Source: Candidatus Heimdallarchaeota archaeon B3_Heim
Lineage (GTDB): Archaea > Asgardarchaeota > Heimdallarchaeia > Hodarchaeales > Hodarchaeaceae
NCBI GenBank assembly: GCA_003144275.1
Contig: NJBF01000028.1
Coordinates: forward strand, 1-63,233
Length of the DNA: 63,233 nucleotides
Direction of reading: 5' to 3'
Of the stretch, positions 44,596-52,086 are shown piece by piece. The notes below the pieces were generated by a model that was not told the DNA's origin, did no database searches, and saw nothing but the letters and a program-made list of their open reading frames with translations. Position 1 is the first letter of the stretch. Each line of letters opens with the position of its first letter. Made by a program: the position numbers and the translations under genes.

Positions 44596-45054
44596 GTGAT
44601 AATTATGGACCTAAGTGCGAAATATCTCTATGGATCGGGTTTTCTAATAGGAGTATGGTTTATTGTATCCATATTTTCGATTAATTCTTCGTTGTTATTT
44701 AGTGACATCACTTCATCATACTATTATTTATTTTTCACCGCAGGGCCTCTTCCCTTCATTCTGATTGGATTATCCATTTCCACCATGGGAATATATTTCT
44801 ATGTTCTTTTATTCACAAAAGAACGAATTAGAGGATTAAACTTAGAGTTTGAAGCATCTCCTGATCTGAAAACATTCCGTGTAGTTAAAGATCATTCGCC
44901 CAATCGACTTACGAAGAAAGAAATCCCAGACACCGCCTATTGTGGCGCATGTGGTCGTGAGGTTCACAAACCCTTTCGATGTGCAGCTTGTGGACAATTG
45001 TTGTGTGCTACACACATATTAGCAGGTGATCATCGTTGTAAGGAGGGAATTTAA
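44596..45054 (+). CDS. Two-helix membrane protein with C-terminal AN1-like zinc finger
   Basis: 152 aa (GTG 44596, or ATG 44605). Two membrane helices (about residues 8-30 and 45-75) are followed by a cytosolic linker and a zinc finger: YCGACGREVHKPFRCAACGQ, then LLCATHILAGDHRC. The spacing C-x2-C-x9-C-x2-C-x4-C-x2-H-x5-H-x-C is the AN1 pattern, which in eukaryotes occurs in ubiquitin/p97-linked stress proteins and in archaea in small proteins of unknown role. The stop abuts the TTG of the protease gene, so the two are coupled. Confidence 0.8.
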   Translation: MIIMDLSAKYLYGSGFLIGVWFIVSIFSINSSLLFSDITSSYYYLFFTAGPLPFILIGLSISTMGIYFYVLLFTKERIRGLNLEFEASPDLKTFRVVKDHSPNRLTKKEIPDTAYCGACGREVHKPFRCAACGQLLCATHILAGDHRCKEGI

Positions 45055-45726
45055 TTGGCAGAAGAACCCGAGTGGAAAAAAGGACTAGAAAAACGAAATT
45101 TATTAGATAAGTTGAACCTATCCGTGCAGGAACTCTCGGAGTTAGGTATAGGGTGGTTAATAATGGCGGCCATACTTATATATCTCAGAAGAGATAGGCT
45201 CTCAGGAAGTCTGTTTGAATTTGAAATTTTCTTACTAGTCTTACTGGTCAGCTTTTTCACGCACGAATTAATGCATAAATTTACTGCTATTCGATTTGGA
45301 GCTCGTGCATACTTCCGGATATCAAAAGAAGGATTAATAATAACACTTCTATCTGTTATTATTGGATTTCCTATGCTTGCGGTAGGTGCAGTATTTTGGT
45401 GGGGAGAAGCGGCATCCTCTGTTGGTATAAGAGGTCGTGTTTCGGCAGCGGGCCCAATATCGAATTTGATACTGATCGGATTTTCATATATGCTTGTCGG
45501 TATAGGTTTCGCCATTCTACCTTCTAACCTAGAATTAGCATCTATTGTTCTACAAGTGGGGATAACGGGTGTATCATTAAATATTTTCATCGGACTCTTC
45601 AATCTTTTACCACTTGGTGTATTTGATGGTGCTAAAGTACTAGATTGGGATGGAAGAATTTGGATTGCTCTTATTGGATTATTCTTATTCTTTGGTTTCA
45701 TTGGTGGTGGTTTTGGATTATTCTAA
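45055..45726 (+). CDS. Site-2-protease-like (M50) intramembrane metalloprotease
   Basis: 223 aa, about six helices. The zinc motif HExxH is present in LLVSFFTHELMHKFTAIRFG, and the third ligand region is NLLPLGVFDGAKVLDWDG, matching the family's N-x2-P-x4-DG helix. GRVSAAGPISNLILIG is also typical of M50B proteases. Such enzymes cleave membrane-spanning helices, often of anchored regulators. The TTG start directly follows the stop of the membrane AN1-finger gene, which suggests that protein as substrate or partner; that is inference from coupling. Confidence 0.87.
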   Translation: MAEEPEWKKGLEKRNLLDKLNLSVQELSELGIGWLIMAAILIYLRRDRLSGSLFEFEIFLLVLLVSFFTHELMHKFTAIRFGARAYFRISKEGLIITLLSVIIGFPMLAVGAVFWWGEAASSVGIRGRVSAAGPISNLILIGFSYMLVGIGFAILPSNLELASIVLQVGITGVSLNIFIGLFNLLPLGVFDGAKVLDWDGRIWIALIGLFLFFGFIGGGFGLF

Positions 45727-45771
45727 CTTTTCACTGCCTTCAATTTGGTCCTCAACTAGAATCTGACAAAA

Positions 45772-47223
45772 TCATTCGATAATAGAAGACCAGGGATAAC
45801 GTTTGGCTATTTCTGAAAGCAATCGATCTACTTTTTTCTCCTCAAATGTATCTCGATAACACAATGTAAGAACTGTTCCACCACGAGTTCGTTTCATTCG
45901 CTGATACATAGTTTTAACGGTATTCACAACATCATACACGATTAGTAAGTCTGCTTGCGGAATATCTATATCTCGTTCTCCCACACCTGTCATAATTAGA
46001 ATAGTATTTCCCCTTTTCGTTGAATGACTTTTGAAGGCATTTAAAACTTCAGCTTTCTCCCGTACCTCGCCTGTAACTAAGAATGGGGTGAATCCTTTAG
46101 CTCTGACTTTCTCCACAAGTAAATGAGCGGTATCAAGATAGGAACAAAGGACGACAGTCTTTGAAGATACTGATCGTTCCGCAAGAAGTTGTAATATACG
46201 TTTAACTTTCGCATTCGTTTTAGGAATTGCATGAATCATCTGTTTCTCAATTCCAAATTTCTTAAGTCGATAGAGAAATTTCTTATATTTATCCACTTGC
46301 ATTGAAACTGCGTATTTACGCGTTAAAAGTAAACCATTATACTTCTGAGTGTCATTTGCTTCCAGCATTCCAGATACTAGCGCAAGCTGGGAAATAGGAA
46401 TCATTTCGAGGAGAGTAGGATTTTCAGCTTTTTGCTCTTCTAAAATAGCCTCTCTAAGCCCTTTAATCGCTTCATCAATATACTCTAGAATTGTACGTAA
46501 TGCTTCGCTTGGTTGGACTAAATCCTTTTTAATCTGAGTATACTGGATGTATGAATCAACATCTGTTTCTGCCATTAATTCGTCCATGGAAATGATTTCC
46601 AGATCAGGGATTCGTCTATCTAGAGTAATTTTCTCATCACGGATTTTAATTTGATCTTGTTGACGATCATAGAAAATGTGAGAATCACGAAGGGTTCCAG
46701 TCATGCCAACAATCCATGCATCTTGGACAAAATATGGAATTAATGTGTTGTATGGGAATACTAATAATCTTGAATCTCCTTGACGTCTAACAATTTTATC
46801 CACTTCATTTATAATAACCGCATCAAATTTAGGTCTATTTAAAGGGATTTTCTCGAACACATTAGCAAAAGTTTGAGGGGTTGAAGCAACAATTCTAGCC
46901 TCAGTGATTATTCGCTTTCGTAGCCAAGTAGGAGTTCGGGAAGAGAATGATTGGAACTCACTGCCCTTGAAACCTCCGTATTCTTTTTCAAAATAGTGGA
47001 TAGTTTCTAAATAGCTTGTAGTGGAGTGTAAAAGTAACAAGACTCTATGAGTGGGTAAGATCTCTTTGATAAGAAGATAAGTTAATACTCTCTTACCCAA
47101 GCCTGTGTCTACTTCAGCTATACAATGAATTTTTCTGTCAAAATTCTTTTTCAACCGTTTGAGAATGACAGATTGATATTCTCGCAGTTGAATCACGGTT
47201 TGGGGGGAGTTATTATCGTCCAA
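45772..47223 (-). CDS. SF2 helicase-like protein with altered motifs (Hef/FANCM-like layout)
   Basis: 483 aa from a TTG start. The order of SF2 motifs is kept: Q-like LREYQSVILKRL, motif I AEVDTGLGKRVL, motif II VIINEVDKIVRR, motif III VGMTGTLRD, motif IV/V in VVLCSYLDTAHLL and MTGVGERDIDIP, and motif VI YQRMKRTRGG. But motif I has Arg in place of the Thr/Ser after Lys, and motif II is NEVD instead of DEAD/DEAH, so the catalytic Asp is Asn. A helical insert of about 130 residues (about 200-330) sits between the two RecA domains, as in Hef. It may bind but not efficiently hydrolyse ATP. Confidence 0.78.
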   Translation of the reverse strand: MDDNNSPQTVIQLREYQSVILKRLKKNFDRKIHCIAEVDTGLGKRVLTYLLIKEILPTHRVLLLLHSTTSYLETIHYFEKEYGGFKGSEFQSFSSRTPTWLRKRIITEARIVASTPQTFANVFEKIPLNRPKFDAVIINEVDKIVRRQGDSRLLVFPYNTLIPYFVQDAWIVGMTGTLRDSHIFYDRQQDQIKIRDEKITLDRRIPDLEIISMDELMAETDVDSYIQYTQIKKDLVQPSEALRTILEYIDEAIKGLREAILEEQKAENPTLLEMIPISQLALVSGMLEANDTQKYNGLLLTRKYAVSMQVDKYKKFLYRLKKFGIEKQMIHAIPKTNAKVKRILQLLAERSVSSKTVVLCSYLDTAHLLVEKVRAKGFTPFLVTGEVREKAEVLNAFKSHSTKRGNTILIMTGVGERDIDIPQADLLIVYDVVNTVKTMYQRMKRTRGGTVLTLCYRDTFEEKKVDRLLSEIAKRYPWSSIIE

Positions 47224-47342
47224 CTTGTATAAGAGATTTCTTATCCACTTTTTTGTATTCTTTGATGTTTCTGGTATTTTATCGAACTACTAAAAAAATT
47301 AACTCGTTTGAACAAATTATGTCTTAAATAGGTGTTATAGTT

Positions 47343-48284
47343 ATGGAAAGAAGAGTATTCTGGGGTTATTTAGTAACAATTGCTGCAGGACTCTCGTTTG
47401 GATTCATCCCAATCATAGTTGCGCTCCTTCGAGACTTAGACGTTTCTATCCTTGAACAGACATTTCTTAGATTATTTTTCGGGGGTATTACTGGATTTCT
47501 CGGTTTAATGGGATATATAAAATGGAAAAGAGAGGAATTCGACCTCGGGATCAGAAAAGAGGTCCAAAAAACGTATATCTGGCAAGGACTAATTTTTACA
47601 ATTGCAATCATGGTGTACATTGGATCTATTATCCTCGATACACCTGTTGGAGAAGCAGCTCTTCTTATTCAGGTTCATCCTCTCGTAACACTAATTTTAG
47701 GTGCTCTCCTCTTAAACGAAATAGTAGATAGAAGAAAAATATACTCTCTGGTACTTGGATTTACGGGTTTAATTCTCCTTACCCGTCCATGGGAATGGGA
47801 GGAATTTTTCTCTTCATTTCTCGGAGACTTTTTAGCAACTCTAAATGGGGTATTATACGCCATTTATCTTGTAATCGGTGCATCAAGTGTGAAAGTTCGT
47901 GCAAAAATACCCCCTTCTTTGTCTATATTCTGGGTATTAGTCTGGGGGTTTGTTTGGGGAATAATGATTATCGTGATTCTATATTTACTTCCTCTTAATT
48001 CCGAATTCTTATCTTTCAATCTACAAAGCCTAACTCTAACATCCGTATTAGTCTTAGGAGTGTTTTTAGCTATCCTAGGGAGTATCTTACCATATGGTTT
48101 AATCATGCTTTCGAATAAATATGAGGTTGAATCATCAATCCAATCAATACTTCTCTTGGGAGAACCAATTGCAGCCATAATTCTTGGTTATTTAATTTTA
48201 ACCGAACCTATTACATCGTGGTATTTAATCGGAGGATTTTTTCTACTCCTTGCGATCATTAATATTCTTTCCACAGCAAACTAG
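47343..48284 (+). CDS. EamA/DMT-superfamily transporter
   Basis: 313 aa, ten membrane helices in two five-helix halves. The first half ends near GEAALLIQVHPLVTLILGAL and LLLNEIVDRRKIYSLVLGF. The second ends with LLLGEPIAAIILGYLILTEP, the E-P motif of the family. It exports or imports small metabolites such as amino acids or nucleotide sugars; specificity is unknown. The start ATG 47343 diverges from the helicase-like gene at 47223 with 119 bases between. A second intact EamA gene is at 59.8 kb. Confidence 0.9.
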   Translation: MERRVFWGYLVTIAAGLSFGFIPIIVALLRDLDVSILEQTFLRLFFGGITGFLGLMGYIKWKREEFDLGIRKEVQKTYIWQGLIFTIAIMVYIGSIILDTPVGEAALLIQVHPLVTLILGALLLNEIVDRRKIYSLVLGFTGLILLTRPWEWEEFFSSFLGDFLATLNGVLYAIYLVIGASSVKVRAKIPPSLSIFWVLVWGFVWGIMIIVILYLLPLNSEFLSFNLQSLTLTSVLVLGVFLAILGSILPYGLIMLSNKYEVESSIQSILLLGEPIAAIILGYLILTEPITSWYLIGGFFLLLAIINILSTAN

Positions 48285-48307
48285 CAAATGAATAACAATA
48301 GCGCTAT

Positions 48308-49096
48308 TTAAGACGGTTTACGGGCATATGCATAAAAAACAGGCATAAAAGACATCATTTCTGATGGTTTAGTTAGTGATATGCTTTGTTGGAGATCTTT
48401 CAACTTTGATCTTAATTTTCCTGGAAGAAACAATTTTAAGGAGTTAATTTCGTCATTGTACATCTCTTTTACAATATCAGAGATTTGAACGACTGATTGA
48501 AGTCCGACTGTTGCCTGAAGTCCAGCTAGAGAAAACAATTGAGGTAATTTTCTACCTACATTTGGATCCGATGCAGAGAGAGAAGAACATAGCAGTTCCT
48601 TCCATTCTTCACCATATGGATGATCTATTCGTCCACCATAATCGGGTTCAGCCAAACAAGCGATCCATCCACCTGGTTTGGTTACGCGATAGAATTCTTT
48701 AATCAGCTGAACTGGATTGTCGAGCCATAAAAGAAGGTAATTACACAATGTTACATCAAAAACATCATTTTGGATTGGTAGTTTGTTCCCGTCGCCTTGA
48801 ACGAGTGATGAATGATTATTTTTCCTACAATATCCTAAAGCTATGGGATTAAAATCAATTCCAAGAATATCTGCCTTACTTAGAAGATCATTTAGCTCTT
48901 GGAGTAGTGCCCCTGTTCCTGAGCCAACTTCTAGGATTTTTTCAGCCTTGAGTAAATTTATTCTCCTATAAAGATAGTTTCTTGTAGATTTAGTCCAGCT
49001 GAGTTGTCTCCTGTACAAATTATCAAAAAAAGACGCCTTTTCGGTAGAGAGAAGGATATCATTTGGTGTTAATCGTTCGCTTTGCTTTCGGGACAT
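48308..49096 (-). CDS. SAM-dependent methyltransferase in the radical SAM operon
   Basis: 262 aa from ATG 49096, preceded by GGAGG seven bases upstream. The longer frame to 49141 is disfavoured. Motifs: KILEVGSGTGALLQEL (motif I), DILGIDFNPIALGYC, LVQGDGNKLPIQNDVFDVTL and EFYRVTKPGGWIACLAEPD (type 11 family). The start lies 28 bases inside the preceding radical SAM gene, so translation is coupled. In modification operons such an enzyme would add a methyl group to the same substrate or finish a step begun by the radical SAM protein; here the likely substrate is the Cys-Ala tail protein upstream. The role is inferred from position. Confidence 0.85.
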   Translation of the reverse strand: MSRKQSERLTPNDILLSTEKASFFDNLYRRQLSWTKSTRNYLYRRINLLKAEKILEVGSGTGALLQELNDLLSKADILGIDFNPIALGYCRKNNHSSLVQGDGNKLPIQNDVFDVTLCNYLLLWLDNPVQLIKEFYRVTKPGGWIACLAEPDYGGRIDHPYGEEWKELLCSSLSASDPNVGRKLPQLFSLAGLQATVGLQSVVQISDIVKEMYNDEINSLKLFLPGKLRSKLKDLQQSISLTKPSEMMSFMPVFYAYARKPS

Positions 49097-50391
49097 ATAT
49101 ATTCCTCCCGAGTATAACTCAAGGGACATCCAGCTCCACATAGGTTAAGTTGGCCACAGGTCTGACATTCGTCAGGAACATTGCTTTGGGTACGTATTTC
49201 AATAGAAAGGGGATGATTCCATATTTTTTCCCAAGGATCCTTTAGAATGTTACCTAGTCCTTCGTAATAGCTCTGACATGGGATAACAGTTCCATTAGGT
49301 TCGATGGCCATAGCTAGGTGAGAAGCTGAACATCTTTTAACTCCAAGCCCCAAATTTACAGGGTCAATATCACAATAACGGGTTGGAGTATACCAAATGA
49401 ACTCCATTCCATAATCATCTGCTGAATCTTGAATTCGTTCCAGTACTGGTAATAGTTCTCTTTCGTTCAACGCAAGTTTAGAAACATTTTTCCCTTTACC
49501 CGCATAAATTATAGAATTACAGGCAAATTGTTCTACTTCTAGTTCATTTAATAGTCCTATGGTATCAATTATGGTTTCTACATTTAACTTAGTAAGGGTT
49601 GTATTGGTTAATGTATAAATCGGAGTTTCCACAGCATTTTTTATACCTGCAATGGTTTCATTCCAAGCTAAATCACTACCCACCATTTGATTATGAATGG
49701 ATTCATTTGCACTTTCAAGAGTAATTTGAAAATGATCAAGACCGGCTTCAACAAGGTTGTTAACATAATCTTGCTCTTTTAATTTCCGACCGTTGGTAAT
49801 AAGTCCAGTTACGATACCAATAAGTTCAGCACGTTCTATTAGCTGTGATAAATCTTGTCTTAGTGTCGGTTCCCCACCTGTAAATGTCACATGAGGTATT
49901 GAAATCTCCCAAAGTCTTTCCAGTATATCTTTCCATGTATTGGTTTCTAGTTCGGACGCATTTGGAGATTCTGTTTGATTGTAACAGTGTGAACAAGTAT
50001 TATTACAACGATAAGTTAATGCAAGATCCATTCTGAGAGGAGCTGTAAGATTTAATTCTGCAATATTAGATTCTTCTACATTTAATGAATGTATAGGGCA
50101 TATATCTTCCGTAGTTGAAAGGGAGGTGATCATGTCCTTTAGTGCATTAAGATCAGTTTTTGCTTGATGATCTGTCACGCGATAGAGAGATTTCAGCTCA
50201 TTGAGGATTTTCTGCTCTGGAGTTCCATCTAGAATTCTTTCAACGAAGAACGTTGCTGTTTGGTTTAGTTGTAAAATCCTAGATGCATTAATAACAAGGA
50301 GCCCATTTTCACCCTGTTTTCGTAAATGGAGACGAATCTCACCGAATTGTCCTTCTCGCTGATGAATTAATGAAGACTTCTCTTGGTTCAT
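49069..50391 (-). CDS. PqqD-radical SAM-SPASM fusion, putative peptide/protein maturase
   Basis: 440 aa from ATG 50391. Residues about 30-95 (ILQLNQTATFFVERILDG and the following helices) read like a PqqD-type recognition element that holds a precursor peptide. Radical SAM cysteines are C129, C133 and C136 in TYRCNNTCSHCYNQ, followed by HVTFTGGEPTLR. The C-terminus has SPASM cysteines in KRCSASHLAMAIEPNGTVI and PC, DECQTCGQLNLCGAGCPLS and YICPE. The start is two bases after the stop of the Cys-Ala tail protein, and the ribosome site is inside that tail's codons. PqqD-PqqE fusions modify ribosomal peptides, so the upstream tail is the obvious candidate substrate. Confidence 0.88.
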   Translation of the reverse strand: MNQEKSSLIHQREGQFGEIRLHLRKQGENGLLVINASRILQLNQTATFFVERILDGTPEQKILNELKSLYRVTDHQAKTDLNALKDMITSLSTTEDICPIHSLNVEESNIAELNLTAPLRMDLALTYRCNNTCSHCYNQTESPNASELETNTWKDILERLWEISIPHVTFTGGEPTLRQDLSQLIERAELIGIVTGLITNGRKLKEQDYVNNLVEAGLDHFQITLESANESIHNQMVGSDLAWNETIAGIKNAVETPIYTLTNTTLTKLNVETIIDTIGLLNELEVEQFACNSIIYAGKGKNVSKLALNERELLPVLERIQDSADDYGMEFIWYTPTRYCDIDPVNLGLGVKRCSASHLAMAIEPNGTVIPCQSYYEGLGNILKDPWEKIWNHPLSIEIRTQSNVPDECQTCGQLNLCGAGCPLSYTREEYICPESKAND

Positions 50392-50393
50392 CG

Positions 50394-51923
50394 TTATCGA
50401 CCACCACCTGCGCACGCGCACGCACAGCCTGCGCAAGCGCAAGCACATCCTCCACCGCCTGATCTACCCCGTCCTCTCCCAATTGGTTGAACTGGAGGAG
50501 GATAGCTTCTTCTTGTTACTTTTTCTTGAAATGATCGACCTCTTGGAACCCAATACCATGAATGATAGTGATAGGTATAATACCAAGGAATATATTCTAG
50601 ATTCTGTGTTACCTCGATATCAAATTCTGGTTGATAATTTTCATCTAATACAGCCCAATACCAGGCTTCAGTTGTTACCGTTTCAAGATCCTCACTTTGC
50701 TTTGAAGTTATTTGCAATACTGATTTGTCTATTAATGATTCATAGAATTGAACTGTTTTATCGTAAGAGTACCCTTTCATCCTACCTCGAGTTAATTTTA
50801 CAAGAGCCGCGATAGAGCTAATCAAATCCTCCTCCTTAATACTAAACTCATCACGTAACGATTGCAAGAGAATTTTCTGATATTTCTTTAGATAACGAAG
50901 TGATGATCCTTCCATCAACTGAGGATCGGGATATTCTTCCGATAATGGTTTAATTAGATCTTTTTCGATTAAGGAAAGAATGATCATAGAAGTTGTGATT
51001 TCAACGGGCTTTTCCAATATCACAGCAACCATTTCTCGCGGGAGATCTGTTCTTGGTCCCGCTGTTGGAACAGATACAAAGGGAGGTACATAATCGAGAA
51101 GACGCTTTTCCAGTTTTATTTTTCTGGAACGACGAACTATGAAAGAACCAATTACTGCAATAATTATGAATACAACAACTCCACCAATTACTAACCCAAG
51201 AATAATTTCCTCTGCAGTAAGTGGAATTCCTTTAAACCATTTAACCCCCTCTTTTGGAAAAGATATACCATATTTATACTGTTGAGATGGGGAAGCGGTT
51301 GGTTCATGCCATTCGTGTACTTTACGGCCATTTTGAAGAAAAAAGGTGCGAGTGGGGGCTTTTTGATGATATTTTGTATAAGTTGTATCGTCAACAGTAC
51401 CTGGAAATACCATTCGTGTTGTCAGATTAACAGTTCCAGTTGTATAAGCTGCACCCCACCATGTATTCCCAAACTGACTAGAAGCCATATCTGATTCTTC
51501 TGTATCCCCAAATACCATGTATGGTTGATTACCTTTGACATGGAGCGTCCCTCTATCAGAAATTGCATACGAATGAAGGTGAATTTCCACACCTACATCG
51601 ATAACTTCGCTTTCCCGAATATCATAGAGTGGTTGTCCGTCAAGATCAGCTGATATACTACTCAGCTCATAATGCTTGTTTGGAAATCCTATATCAATTA
51701 TATCAATATCCTGTCCAGATCCTTCTACTTTAAAAGTGATCCAGTATTCAATATCAGCCGAACCATCTAAGTTAATTGTGACCTCTACTAATTCATCTGG
51801 GACTGAAAAATAATAATTCTGAATATTACTTTCACTAGATTCTCCTACAGTAATTATATTGAAGGGTATTAATAGGAGAATAAGGAGTAAATAGATCCGT
51901 GCGAGGGTATTGACTTTTCTCAT
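50394..51923 (-). CDS. DUF2207-like membrane protein with C-terminal Cys-Ala repeat tail (putative maturase substrate)
   Basis: 509 aa. A signal peptide or anchor (1-25) leads into an extracytoplasmic beta domain (about 30-230), a membrane helix (IILGLVIGGVVVFIIIAVIG, about 240-260), and a cytosolic part with a basic stop and PREMVAVILEKPVEITTSMI winged-helix-like segment, an arrangement like DUF2207. The end is striking: a basic Gly/Arg/Pro segment, four Gly, then CACACAGCACACAGGGR. The six cysteines alternate with Ala. Downstream, a PqqD-radical SAM-SPASM gene starts two bases after the stop, and a methyltransferase follows. I infer that the tail is modified (for example at Cys thiols) while the protein stays membrane-anchored. 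Confidence 0.85.
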   Translation of the reverse strand: MRKVNTLARIYLLLILLLIPFNIITVGESSESNIQNYYFSVPDELVEVTINLDGSADIEYWITFKVEGSGQDIDIIDIGFPNKHYELSSISADLDGQPLYDIRESEVIDVGVEIHLHSYAISDRGTLHVKGNQPYMVFGDTEESDMASSQFGNTWWGAAYTTGTVNLTTRMVFPGTVDDTTYTKYHQKAPTRTFFLQNGRKVHEWHEPTASPSQQYKYGISFPKEGVKWFKGIPLTAEEIILGLVIGGVVVFIIIAVIGSFIVRRSRKIKLEKRLLDYVPPFVSVPTAGPRTDLPREMVAVILEKPVEITTSMIILSLIEKDLIKPLSEEYPDPQLMEGSSLRYLKKYQKILLQSLRDEFSIKEEDLISSIAALVKLTRGRMKGYSYDKTVQFYESLIDKSVLQITSKQSEDLETVTTEAWYWAVLDENYQPEFDIEVTQNLEYIPWYYTYHYHSWYWVPRGRSFQEKVTRRSYPPPVQPIGRGRGRSGGGGCACACAGCACACAGGGR

Positions 51924-52086
51924 TTCAAATCCTTTCTTAAATGGAATATTTATCCCTTTTACCTTTCGTACTGATTAAATATATTTTCATAACCGAACTT
52001 CAGTATTTCTTACAACCACTTTCCTTTCTTGAGATATTCATTTATGTTTAATTTTCAAGACATCTAAGTTTTCGAAAATTAGCAAC

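Noticed and set aside
45051..45701. 216-aa reverse frame opposite the site-2-type protease
   Set aside because: The forward frame carries HExxH and the DG motif with a coupled start; the reverse frame is Pro/Ser/Asn-rich with no ribosome site.
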